Origin: OFTM382 sp964352615
Lineage (GTDB): Bacteria; Planctomycetota; Phycisphaerae; Phycisphaerales; UBA1924
Reading direction: 5' to 3'
Assembly: GCA_964352615.1 (NCBI GenBank)
Contig: CAYGSG010000049.1
Coordinates: 1-20,890, forward strand
Length of the DNA stretch: 20,890 bases
This document shows positions 8,506-15,854 of this stretch, piece by piece. The notes beneath the pieces were generated by a model. The model made no database searches. It was not told where the DNA came from and saw nothing but the letters and a program-made list of their open reading frames with translations. The position numbers and the translations under genes are program-made. Each line of letters begins with the position of its first letter. Positions within the stretch are counted from its first letter, which is position 1.

Positions 8506-8520
8506 TGGTGCTAGGCACCA
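8506..8520. repeat. Perfect 15-bp dyad in the leader of the VPAP-tailed protein gene
   Basis: TGGTGC-TAG-GCACCA has six-base arms matching exactly around a 3-nt centre. It lies 26 nt upstream of the ATG at 8479, just beyond the Shine-Dalgarno sequence, and could be an operator or an RNA hairpin in the 5' untranslated region. Confidence 0.5.
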
Positions 8521-8548
8521 AGTTGGTTGGGTCGGGTTGGTATGGGCT

Positions 8549-8562
8549 CGTGACCGGTCACG
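8549..8562. promoter_or_regulatory. Perfect 14-bp palindrome, candidate operator
   Basis: CGTGACCGGTCACG is an uninterrupted palindrome about 70 bp upstream of the ATG at 8479, in the 274-bp gap between the VPAP-tailed protein gene and the next gene. A gapless palindrome of this size in a promoter region suits a dimeric DNA-binding regulator. The regulator is unknown. Confidence 0.4.
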
Positions 8563-8698
8563 CGAACAGATGTCTACAAGCCACCGTGTTGTTGCGGCGC
8601 TTGCGGAACTTCGTCGATGTTCTGGCAATGGCCGATTGCTGCCAGCCTGATGCAACGCGGCGATGACGGGCGCACATGGCAGGCCTTGTGCGCAAAGC

Positions 8699-8724
8699 AG
8701 CACCCCCGGACGGCCGGGGGTGCT
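8699..8724 (-). terminator. Terminator hairpin after the lamin-tail/dockerin gene
   Basis: AGCACCCCCGG pairs perfectly with CCGGGGGTGCT (11 bp, 4-nt loop), starting 30 nt after the stop codon at 8754. On the minus strand it is followed by GCTTTGCG, a poor T tract. Confidence 0.65.
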
Positions 8725-8753
8725 GGGTGCAAATCAGGATGTTTCGAGCGGTG

Positions 8754-10283
8754 TTACGGGCAGGGGCCAATGAGCCCGAGCAGGGCGAGGAAGTCGCCGA
8801 AGCTGATCATGGCGTCGCCGCCGTTGAGCGTGCCGAAGTCGTCAGCGATATCACCCGTGCAGCCGGGCGAGCCGCCGGGGCATGGACCGATGAGTCCGAG
8901 CAGCGCGAGGAAGTCCCCGAAGCTGACCATGGCGTCGCCGCTATTAAGCGTGCCGAAGTCATCGGCAATATCGCCGATGCATGGCAGGCCGAATTCAGCG
9001 TCCCAGGTGTCGAGATCGCTTTGCGTGACGAAGCTGGCGTTGGTGCCGCCCGTGCCGTCGGCGGTGTCCATGTTCATCATGGCCATGAGGCCGTTGGCCA
9101 TTCGGCCCTCGTAGAAGTAGCAGGTGAAGCCGTTGGGCATGCCCATGTCATCAAGGCATGGGGTCGTGCGGTCGAGGTCTTGGCCAAGATCCGCCATGAT
9201 GCGCGCACGGTCGGCGGCATCGACGGTTTGGTCGAAGTTGAAGTCGCCGCGCACAAAGCGGAACTGGGTGATACCAGCGGTTGAGCCGTCGTTGAAGTCG
9301 CCGGGGGTCATGGCGAAGCCTGTGATATCGATGTCTTGGAAGCCGTCGCCGTTGGGATCGGTGGGGGCGCCGTAGACGGTGACGAGTTCGAACACACCGG
9401 GGGAGGTCTCTTCTTCGCGTTCGATCCAGTAGGTGAGGGCACCGTCCGCGGGTCCGTGCTCGCCGTAGACCCACTCTTCGTCGGCCATGCGTGTCGGCAC
9501 GGTCATGTTGTCGCTGTTGATTCGGAGCCCGAGCATGGGGTTGGTACCGAAGTAGTTGACCCGGCTTGCACCGTCCGGATTGAAGTCGGGCGTGTCGGAG
9601 ATCTCTTGCTGGCTGTCGCGGACGTATTCTTTGCCGCCCGCGTTGGACCAAGCAATGTCGTCGATCATCTGGAATGGATCGACCTGCTGGGCGGCGCCGC
9701 CTTCGTTCCCAAAGTCGGTCTTGCCGTCAAAGTTGACGTCAGGATTGATGTCCTTGCGGAAGGCGTATCCCGGGCCGTAGACACTGGCGCCGTTGGCGAT
9801 GGAGTGGTTGGCCCGGCCTCGCACGAGGACGTACGAGGAGCTTTGGCCGTTGGCGAGCTTGCCGGGGGTATCGGAGGAGGGAATGTGGGCGGCTTCGAAC
9901 CCGGTACCGAAGGAATCGGCTGGCATAAAGAACGGGATGTCTGAGAAGCCTGCGGTGTCGTTGAACACCACGACAAAACCGCTCGCAGGGATGACGATTC
10001 CGTCGAGACTGAACGCCTCGTCGATCTCAGGCGGGGCCTCGGCAATGCCGTCGCCATTGAAGTCGGCGCCGCCTTTGAACAGGCCGACCGCAAAGCCTGT
10101 GAGATCCGTGCCGGGCACGCCGTAGAACTCGATGTATTCAAGCGCGGTGTCGAAAATATCACCGTCGCCCTTTGGGTTCTCCCAAACCTCGTTGATAACG
10201 ACCTGGGCTTGAGCAGTACCTGCGCAAAGCGCGAGCGTGGCAGCGATAGCGGTACGCATGTTCATAGGGATCATGGGGATCAT
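8754..10283 (-). CDS. Secreted lamin-tail-domain-like protein with an internal type I dockerin-like region and two C-terminal dockerin-like modules
   Basis: The start is ambiguous: ATGs at 10283, 10274, 10265 and 10259 are in frame, and the first three arise from a short tandem repeat (MIPMIPMNM). The first has GAGAG 7 nt before it and is used, giving 509 residues; the signal peptide core is RTAIAATLALCAGTAQAQ. VVINEVWENPKGD through IPASGFVVVFND resembles the lamin-tail (LTD) fold of extracellular nucleases and adhesins. Residues about 345-367 (GDFNFDQTVDAADRARIMADLG) read as a classic type I dockerin calcium loop, with a possible partner half near FVTQSDLDTWDAEFG. Residues 435-469 and 475-509 are the Cys-bracketed modules with linker GGSPG. 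It lies 60 nt after the pseudopilin gene on the same strand and may be cotranscribed with it. No enzyme motif is seen; binding or scaffolding is an inference. Confidence 0.85.
   Translation of the reverse strand: MIPMIPMNMRTAIAATLALCAGTAQAQVVINEVWENPKGDGDIFDTALEYIEFYGVPGTDLTGFAVGLFKGGADFNGDGIAEAPPEIDEAFSLDGIVIPASGFVVVFNDTAGFSDIPFFMPADSFGTGFEAAHIPSSDTPGKLANGQSSSYVLVRGRANHSIANGASVYGPGYAFRKDINPDVNFDGKTDFGNEGGAAQQVDPFQMIDDIAWSNAGGKEYVRDSQQEISDTPDFNPDGASRVNYFGTNPMLGLRINSDNMTVPTRMADEEWVYGEHGPADGALTYWIEREEETSPGVFELVTVYGAPTDPNGDGFQDIDITGFAMTPGDFNDGSTAGITQFRFVRGDFNFDQTVDAADRARIMADLGQDLDRTTPCLDDMGMPNGFTCYFYEGRMANGLMAMMNMDTADGTGGTNASFVTQSDLDTWDAEFGLPCIGDIADDFGTLNSGDAMVSFGDFLALLGLIGPCPGGSPGCTGDIADDFGTLNGGDAMISFGDFLALLGLIGPCP
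8757..8981 (-). repeat. Dockerin-like module pair in the lamin-tail protein (DAM variants)
   Basis: Copy 2 (8757-8861) and copy 1 (8877-8981) are both 35 residues, with TLNGGD and TLNSGD. Both carry DAM where most copies have DGM, which removes the usual calcium-loop glycine. The DNA of copy 2 plus the linker is almost identical to that of the nuclease gene at 12364-12507. Confidence 0.9.
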
Positions 10284-10343
10284 GTGGCTCTCTCTGTTCT
10301 CTCGGGTGAATCGGAACGCGGGTGCTGCTGTGTGAATTGCGGC

Positions 10344-11339
10344 TCACTCGCCGCCGTGGAACTTGCCTGTGGTGAGCTGGCCTCCGAAGACCTGGCTGCG
10401 GGTGAAGTCGTCGTAGATGAACTTTCCGTCGGCGAACTTGCCATCAAAGCGGCGGTCGCCATTCTGGTCCTTGATGGGCGCGACGTGCCCGTCGGCAAAC
10501 AAGAAGACCGACACGGAGCCGGTGCCCTTGCTGCCATCGAATTCGATGAGCTTGCTTTGGCCGTGGCTGAATCCGAAGTCATCATATTTTTGCACGGCAA
10601 ACGTGCCCGCGGACGGGCCGCCCTGAACTCGCATGGGCGAGTCCACGAGCTCCTTGGCGGTCTGGCTGATCTCGCCCTGGTACACCACGATGTTCGCAGT
10701 GCCTTCGTCGTTGTCGCTCCGGCCATCGGCCAGTAGCGGCACGACGGATGGAGAGACGTGGGTCATGTAACGGTCGTTGAGCGGCCCGAGCACGCCCGTG
10801 AGCTGCCCCGTTGATCGTGCGTTACGCGGGGTGACCTCGGTGTGGGCCAGGTACCAACTCGCGGTGTAGTTGGTGTTGAAACCCTTCTTGATGAGCTGGT
10901 TGCGTTCTTCAAGCGTGAACGTCTTAAACACCGTTCCGTCATCGATGCGGCCCGCGCCGCCGTCGCCGCTGTGTTGCAGGTTTTGGCTGAACCGAGCCTC
11001 ATTCGACGGGCACAGCAGCTCGCCCATGATGGTGTCACGGAGTGTCAGGTCCGCGACCCAGCCGCCCTCGTCCATCGCTTGAAGACCGTTGGGAATGATG
11101 GCGTCCGGTCCGGAGTCTCGGTTGTCCCACGCACCGCTCGAGTAATCGCCTTTGTTGTCAACGCTGAAGGATGTGAACCCAATACCCATCTGGCGTTGAT
11201 TTGAGGAACAAACCGATTGTCTCGCGGCATCTCTTGCTGCGCCGAGTGCGGGAAGCAGGATGCCGATGAGCAGAGCAATGATGGCGATGACCACGAGCAA
11301 CTCGATGAGCGTGAACGCTCGGCGGCTTTGGTTTGGCAT
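10344..11339 (-). CDS. Pseudopilin-like protein with prepilin N-terminal methylation motif and planctomycete-type C terminus
   Basis: The N terminus MPNQSRRAFTLIELL is a type IV prepilin signal. A basic leader precedes the cleavage site, here Ala rather than the usual Gly, before Phe9; the conserved Glu is at +5 (Glu13). A hydrophobic helix (VVIAIIALLIGILLPAL) follows, then GAARDAARQSVCSSNQRQMG, the opening of the large planctomycete family of type II secretion-like proteins. Near the C terminus FLFADGHVAPI matches the DGHV motif these proteins carry. At 331 residues it is full length for the family. The role is probably a minor pilin or pseudopilin at the envelope; the assembly machinery is not in the window. 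There is no clear Shine-Dalgarno sequence before ATG 11339. It is divergent from the plus-strand lamin-tail-like gene across 214 bp. Confidence 0.9.
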   Translation of the reverse strand: MPNQSRRAFTLIELLVVIAIIALLIGILLPALGAARDAARQSVCSSNQRQMGIGFTSFSVDNKGDYSSGAWDNRDSGPDAIIPNGLQAMDEGGWVADLTLRDTIMGELLCPSNEARFSQNLQHSGDGGAGRIDDGTVFKTFTLEERNQLIKKGFNTNYTASWYLAHTEVTPRNARSTGQLTGVLGPLNDRYMTHVSPSVVPLLADGRSDNDEGTANIVVYQGEISQTAKELVDSPMRVQGGPSAGTFAVQKYDDFGFSHGQSKLIEFDGSKGTGSVSVFLFADGHVAPIKDQNGDRRFDGKFADGKFIYDDFTRSQVFGGQLTTGKFHGGE

Positions 11340-11497
11340 GCGCGAAGATTAGTATGAATCGATAGACCCAATTGGCGTTGGCGGGCTCAAAAGAGCCACT
11401 TTGCAGTCTCTTAGCGCCGGGTTCATACATCCTTAACACATACTCATCGACGGGATGTTTAGGCTTGCCCAACTTGTTCCGGGAGAGAGACTTCCGG

Positions 11498-11519
11498 CGA
11501 TTGGTTTGTGGACCAATCG
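11498..11519. repeat. Inverted repeat in the leader of the plus-strand VPAP-tailed gene
   Basis: CGATTGGT and ACCAATCG are perfect 8-base arms around a 6-nt centre (TTGTGG), 34 nt before ATG 11554. It may form an RNA hairpin upstream of the ribosome binding site or be an operator in the divergent intergenic region. Confidence 0.5.
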
Positions 11520-11553
11520 ACAGCACCCAAGGCATCAGCCAAGGAGAGAAGGA

Positions 11554-12252
11554 ATGCGTGGTAGTTTCATGATTGTGGCGGTCGCGGGCCTGGCCTGTGT
11601 CGCCTCGGCGGACATCACCGATCTCCGTGTGACGGAAATTTTCAATGGACAGCCTGACGGAAATGGGACCAGCGACTGGTTCGAACTCACCAACACGGGC
11701 GCCACTTCGGTGAGCACCAGCGGGCTGTTCTACGACGACAACTCGTTCGACCCGACCGTGAACGATGCGCTCGATGCGTTGACCCTGGCAGCGGGCGAGA
11801 GTGTTGTGTTCCTGGTCAGTTGGGAAGACGATTTCGCAACCGCTGGCGACGCGATAGCCACGTTCGCTGCGTTCTGGGGCGTCGGTTCGAGCGTGCAGGT
11901 CGGCACGGTCACCGACGGTTCGGGCCTTGGCGGCGGCGGTGATGCTGTTGCGATTTTCGATGGCAACACCGGCGGAGCAAGCCTGCTTACTTCCGCTTCA
12001 TACGACGGCACCACCGCCAGCATGCGCGGCACCAGCGACTACGCGGCGGTTGCTGCAAGTGTCGCTCTCCGGACGCCGATGGATGCGGTCGAGAGCACGC
12101 TCGCGATGCCTTGGGTGTTCGAATCGGTCGGCATCGCCAACGACCCCACCGATCCGCGCACGCTGTTCGGCTCGCCCGGCGCTGTTCCCGCTCCCGCTGC
12201 CGCTGGCCTGCTCGGGTTCGCTGGTTTGGCTGCGGCCCGCCGCCGTCGTTAA
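11554..12252 (+). CDS. Secreted lamin-tail-domain-like protein with a PEP-CTERM-like (VPAP) tail
   Basis: ATG 11554 is chosen because AAGGAG (11541-11546) lies 7 nt upstream and the product then opens with a signal peptide (MRGSFMIVAVAGLACVASA, cleaved before DIT). An in-frame ATG at 11455 would add 33 unlikely residues. The 232-residue protein has one lamin-tail-like beta domain: DLRVTEIFNGQPD, SDWFELTNTGATSV, LTLAAGESVVFLV, GSGLGGGGDAVAIFD. The tail AVPAPAAAGLLGFAGLAAARRRR is the Pro-motif/hydrophobic/Arg-cluster sorting signal seen also on the minus-strand protein at 7649-8479. It is expected to be exported and handled by an exosortase-type enzyme encoded elsewhere. Its function is unknown. 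It converges with the nuclease gene, with a shared hairpin between them. Confidence 0.88.
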   Translation: MRGSFMIVAVAGLACVASADITDLRVTEIFNGQPDGNGTSDWFELTNTGATSVSTSGLFYDDNSFDPTVNDALDALTLAAGESVVFLVSWEDDFATAGDAIATFAAFWGVGSSVQVGTVTDGSGLGGGGDAVAIFDGNTGGASLLTSASYDGTTASMRGTSDYAAVAASVALRTPMDAVESTLAMPWVFESVGIANDPTDPRTLFGSPGAVPAPAAAGLLGFAGLAAARRRR

Positions 12253-12307
12253 CACCATACAACCACGGCACCGCCACGACACAACGAGACTTCATCTGTA
12301 CCCAAGC

Positions 12308-12333
12308 CAGCACCCCGCAAGCGCGGGGTGTTG
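12308..12333. terminator. Bidirectional terminator hairpin between convergent genes
   Basis: CAGCACCCCGC pairs with GCGGGGTGTTG (11 bp including one G-U pair, 4-nt loop). It lies 56 nt after the plus-strand stop at 12252 and 34 nt after the minus-strand stop at 12367. T tracts are weak on both sides, so termination would depend mainly on the stem. Confidence 0.6.
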
Positions 12334-12366
12334 GTCTTCCACGGAACTGTTCGTGTGCGCAACGTG

Positions 12367-14133
12367 TTACGGGCAGGGGCCAATGAGGCCGAGCAAGGCG
12401 AGGAAGTCGCCGAAGCTGACCATGGCGTCGCCGCCGTTGAGCGTGCCGAAGTCGTCGGCGATGTCACCCGTGCAGCCGGGCGAGCCGCCGGGGCATGGAC
12501 CGATGAGCCCGAGCAGGGCGAGGAAGTCACCGAAGCTGACCATGCCGTCGCCGCCTGGCGTGCCGAAGTCGTCGGCGATGTCACCGAGGCACAGCGCACC
12601 GATGGCAGCATCGATGGTGAGCGTGAGCGGGGGCCTTGCAGCGGCGCCGAGCACCGAGGGCTCATCCTGCACGCCGATGATGTACGTCGCGCTGAAGCTG
12701 CCCGAGCCGGTAAGCGTTGCGGTGAGCGGAAGCATTCCGCCAGCTTGAATGAGCGTGCTGGTCAGGTCGAGGGCGATCTCGGCGGTGTCACCCGATGAGC
12801 TAATGACTTCGAACACCTGCCCAGCAGTAGGGCCGGACGCTGCTTCAAGCACGTTGATGGCTGCGGGCAACGCAACACCAGCGCCCGGCGCGATAACGCC
12901 GAGATCGAGGGACTCGGAGGTGATGGTGGCCATTCCGTCGAACGAGGCGGTGCCGGGGCTGAGCACGTCGAGAAGGAGCTCGATAGTGTCATTCGCATCG
13001 TTGCCGCCACGGCCTGTGCCGCCAAAGAGCGAGTAATCGAGGTTGTCGATCGTGATCTGCGCAGCCTTGCTACCTGGGGTGAAGTACTCGATCGGCACAA
13101 AGCCGACATCGAAGGTCTGAGCAGGGGCGGGGCCGATGGGGAACGCGCCGGTGAAGTTGTTGGTGAGCGGAGCGGTCGTGAGAACACCCGCGTCAGGAAG
13201 CACGGCGTAGTACGTGCCGTCGAGCCCGTCGCGGTGGATCGTGACGCTCGTAGCCGGATGCACAAATCCGATGAGCGAGGCGCCCAGATCGATGGTCATC
13301 GTCGACGAGCCGTCGGCTGCGGGTGAAGCGCCGACGAACAGGCGGGTGTCGTTGAACTGATCGACATACACGGACCACACCGCGCCGGGCAGGTCGATGT
13401 AGGCGTTGCGGTTGTCGGTGTGGTAGGTAGGGTTGAGCACATCGCTAAAGATCGCGTGGTTGCGGCGGCGCTCGAATTCATCGGGGATGTCGAGGTAGTG
13501 CCACGCGACAAGGTCGGCGAGCCCGCCCATCTGGTTGGAGCCGGGCGCGCCGTTGACAAGGGTGATCCCGCTGCTCGAGTACCGCGTAGCGGAGTAGAAC
13601 AGCGAGCGAGCGATGTCGCCCTTATCGGTGTCGCCCGGGAAGTAGAAGCTGCCCTGCGAGCCGTGTGAACCTGTGGAGGAGGCGAAGCCGAAGGGCTTGT
13701 TGCCGCGGGATGTGTTGATGGCGGGATTGGATGGCCGCAGCGCGTGGGGGTCGCCCAGGTTGCCGGTGGAGGAGTTGCTCGCGCTGCCGGGCTGGAGCGA
13801 TTGCGGCCAGACGTGCTCGCGGTTCCAGGTGACGCCCGAGTTCCAACTGCCGGAAACGCTGGCGAGGTTGTAGACGAGGATGATGTTGCCGGGAGTGTTC
13901 GGGTCGGCATCATGGATGGGCGCGGAGAAGCGGAAGTCGCCGTAGGCGCGCTGCGTGTGTCCCGAGCTGATCGCGCTCAGCAGCGTGGCCTTGAGGGCGG
14001 CGCCGCTGCCGCTGACGCCGGCGTAATACGCAGGTGGCGCGGCGAACGGGTCGGCCTGACCAAAGCAACTGCTCGCAACGGCCAGCAGGCCCGCCGAAGC
14101 TGCGAGATTCCCAAATCTGATCCTGTGGCGCAT
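12367..14133 (-). CDS. Secreted endonuclease I-family nuclease with two C-terminal dockerin-like modules
   Basis: ATG 14133 is chosen (588 residues): GAGGA (14139-14143) lies 5 nt before it and it opens a signal peptide (MRHRIRFGNLAASAGLLAVASSCFGQ). An ATG at 14175 would add 14 residues. The catalytic region is the endonuclease I family (His-Me finger, as in periplasmic EndA and Bacillus extracellular nucleases). WNREHVWPQS at about 103-112 contains the catalytic His107, GDPHALRPSNPAIN at 127-140 is the conserved second motif, and SRGNKPFG follows. The family cuts DNA or RNA with little sequence preference. Residues about 250-510 form beta-rich regions with no recognised family. Modules occupy 515-548 and 554-588 with linker GGSPG. 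The likely role is extracellular nucleic acid degradation for nutrition or biofilm turnover, kept at the surface by the tag. Confidence 0.92.
   Translation of the reverse strand: MRHRIRFGNLAASAGLLAVASSCFGQADPFAAPPAYYAGVSGSGAALKATLLSAISSGHTQRAYGDFRFSAPIHDADPNTPGNIILVYNLASVSGSWNSGVTWNREHVWPQSLQPGSASNSSTGNLGDPHALRPSNPAINTSRGNKPFGFASSTGSHGSQGSFYFPGDTDKGDIARSLFYSATRYSSSGITLVNGAPGSNQMGGLADLVAWHYLDIPDEFERRRNHAIFSDVLNPTYHTDNRNAYIDLPGAVWSVYVDQFNDTRLFVGASPAADGSSTMTIDLGASLIGFVHPATSVTIHRDGLDGTYYAVLPDAGVLTTAPLTNNFTGAFPIGPAPAQTFDVGFVPIEYFTPGSKAAQITIDNLDYSLFGGTGRGGNDANDTIELLLDVLSPGTASFDGMATITSESLDLGVIAPGAGVALPAAINVLEAASGPTAGQVFEVISSSGDTAEIALDLTSTLIQAGGMLPLTATLTGSGSFSATYIIGVQDEPSVLGAAARPPLTLTIDAAIGALCLGDIADDFGTPGGDGMVSFGDFLALLGLIGPCPGGSPGCTGDIADDFGTLNGGDAMVSFGDFLALLGLIGPCP
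12370..12591 (-). repeat. Dockerin-like module pair in the nuclease
   Basis: Copy 2 (12370-12474) has TLNGGDAMVS and is nearly identical in DNA to the lamin-tail gene's last copy. Copy 1 (12490-12591) has TPGGDGMVS. The linker is GGSPG. Confidence 0.9.
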
Positions 14134-14329
14134 GGTCGTCCTCGATGGGTAAGGCCGGCTTTCGGCAACGATCACCCGGTGCTCTCTCGTTGCAGCAGAC
14201 CTTTGTTTATAGCGAAGATACGGCCCACAGCACCGCTGGATGCGGCTGATTGCGGGCAGTTGGTGGCGGCAAACAGCCGTGAAACGTCCGGGAACCGGGG
14301 GTGTTACCGGTAGTGGCTGGTCTGCTGGC

Positions 14330-15850
14330 TTACGGGCACGGCCCGACGAGGCCGAGCAGCGCGAGGAAGTCGCCGAAGCTGATCATGCCGTCTGGGCCAG
14401 TCGTTCCGAAGTCATCGGCGATGTCGCCCGTGCAGGCGGGGGCCATGCCGGGGCACGGACCGAGGAAGCCGAGCAGCGCGAGAAAGTCCCCGAAGCTGAC
14501 CATGCCGTCTGGGCCAATCGTTCCGAAGTCATCGGCGATATCGCCCGCGCAGGCTTGCAGCAGCGTGACGCTGTCGACGAAGACCGCTCCGCCCGGGTTC
14601 GATGCTGGCTGCTGAAACAGGATCGCCACACGCGCCTCGACCGCGCTCGCAGGCGCGATGGCGGTGAGCTCTGCGTACGACCAGGTGTCTTCGGGTGAGC
14701 TTCCGTCGGCGATAACGACCGCGTTCTCCCCGAGGAAGAACGGCGAGCCGTACGCAGCCCCGGCCTGGCTGTAGAACTCAAGCTTCAGGAGCGCTCTGTT
14801 GCCGGTGCCAGCGATGGAGTCTTCCGAACGCGTAAGCGCGTACGCTCCGGCGGTCAGTTGCTCGCCGCCGCTGATCGCGACATTCTGAATCGCACCTGAG
14901 TAATTTTCTTGGCCGTTGAACTGGCCGTACATTTTGAGAGAACGTGCGCCGTCACGAGGCGTGCCCCAATCCGAGATGACGTTGTCGATGACGTTGCCAA
15001 ACCGTGGCCACTCGGCCATCGCGCCGTCGCCATCCTCAAACCCAGAATCGCGGATGAGTGACGTCGGCGGCTCAACCCATCCGGGGCGCTGCCAGACACG
15101 GACATAATCGATGTCGAACGCGGCGGGGAACGGGGTCGTGGCGTCGGGGTAGCCGGAATAGTCCCCGCCGACGGCGAGGTTCAGCACGATGCTCTTGGGC
15201 GTTCCGGGAATGCCGACCGCGGGCTCGTATACGCGCATGTGCTCGACGCCATCGACGAAGAACCCGACCGTGCCGATGTCCCACTCGACGGCGTAGACGT
15301 GGTACCCCGCTTGGAAGTTCGCGCCGCTCTCGTATGCCTGCGAGACGTACTGATGCGAGGCGATATCCCAGCCCCAGTGCACCGCGCTGCTGATGCGCCA
15401 CGGAAGGTCGCCGCGCGCCTCCATGATGTCGATCTCGCCGCCCGCTGGCCAGCTCGCCGTCCGAGGCAGCAGCCAGATCGCCGGCCAGAAGCCCTGACCA
15501 TTCGGCAGCTTCGCTCGCACTTCAACGCGGCCGTAGCCCCACTCTTGCCACGTGCGGACCAGTCCCGAGTTGTACTCACGGCCGAACGTCCAGTTGGGGT
15601 CACGGTCAGCGCGAAGGTGGAGCCCGCCGCCCCACACGGACACCTGATTCGGGTGGTAGTACTGCGCTTCGTTGTTGTTGTTGCCGGGCCAGTTGGCCAC
15701 CTGCCAAACGCCTTGGTTGATGGTGCCGCCATCGAAGGTGTCCTCGAAGATCGGTGCCCCCCAGCCGGGGACGATGACGATCTGAGCGAACGCCGACGAC
15801 GCCATCGCCACAGCGAGCGTCACGGCGAGCTTGCAGACTTGGGTTCCGAT
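14330..15850 (-). CDS. GH16 beta-glucanase/laminarinase-like enzyme with a CBM-like domain and two dockerin-like modules
   Basis: The GH16 domain (about residues 29-255, counted from ATC 15850) includes the opening FEDTFDGG, NEAQYY, GYGRVEVRAKLPNGQGFWPAIWLLP, the catalytic signature GEIDIMEA (nucleophile Glu139, Asp141, acid/base Glu144), VHWGW and FDIDYVRVWQ. A jelly-roll region resembling CBM4/9-type modules follows (about 264-430, ending VFVDSVTLLQ). Dockerin-like copies lie at 434-467 and 473-506. Substrates of the family include laminarin, other beta-glucans, agar and carrageenan; the exact one cannot be told. The start is odd. The first ordinary start, GTG 15823, leaves a signal peptide with no basic residue and no Shine-Dalgarno sequence. 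ATC 15850 lies 6 nt after a near-perfect one and restores GTQVCKLAVTLAVAMASSAFAQ. An in-frame stop at 15875-15877 excludes anything further up. Confidence 0.9.
   Translation of the reverse strand: MGTQVCKLAVTLAVAMASSAFAQIVIVPGWGAPIFEDTFDGGTINQGVWQVANWPGNNNNEAQYYHPNQVSVWGGGLHLRADRDPNWTFGREYNSGLVRTWQEWGYGRVEVRAKLPNGQGFWPAIWLLPRTASWPAGGEIDIMEARGDLPWRISSAVHWGWDIASHQYVSQAYESGANFQAGYHVYAVEWDIGTVGFFVDGVEHMRVYEPAVGIPGTPKSIVLNLAVGGDYSGYPDATTPFPAAFDIDYVRVWQRPGWVEPPTSLIRDSGFEDGDGAMAEWPRFGNVIDNVISDWGTPRDGARSLKMYGQFNGQENYSGAIQNVAISGGEQLTAGAYALTRSEDSIAGTGNRALLKLEFYSQAGAAYGSPFFLGENAVVIADGSSPEDTWSYAELTAIAPASAVEARVAILFQQPASNPGGAVFVDSVTLLQACAGDIADDFGTIGPDGMVSFGDFLALLGFLGPCPGMAPACTGDIADDFGTTGPDGMISFGDFLALLGLVGPCP
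14333..14551 (-). repeat. Dockerin-like module pair in the GH16 enzyme
   Basis: Copy 2 (14333-14434) has TTGPDGMIS and copy 1 (14450-14551) has TIGPDGMVS with GFLGPCP. Both are 34 residues, the linker is GMAPA, and the two copies resemble each other more than in the other pairs. Confidence 0.9.
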
Positions 15851-15854
15851 AACA

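Noticed and set aside
11384..11397. GGCTC-AAAA-GAGCC hairpin in the pseudopilin/VPAP divergent region
   Set aside because: Five base pairs only, no T tract, and no gene ends there; likely chance.
11401..11429. TTGCAG and CATACA 17 nt apart as a promoter for the plus-strand VPAP-tailed gene
   Set aside because: Only three of six bases match in each element, no better than chance over 200 bp.
11458..11485. Sigma-54 (-24/-12) promoter upstream of the plus-strand VPAP-tailed gene, as known for some PEP-CTERM genes
   Set aside because: A GG at about the right distance is present, but the required GC of the -12 element is missing.
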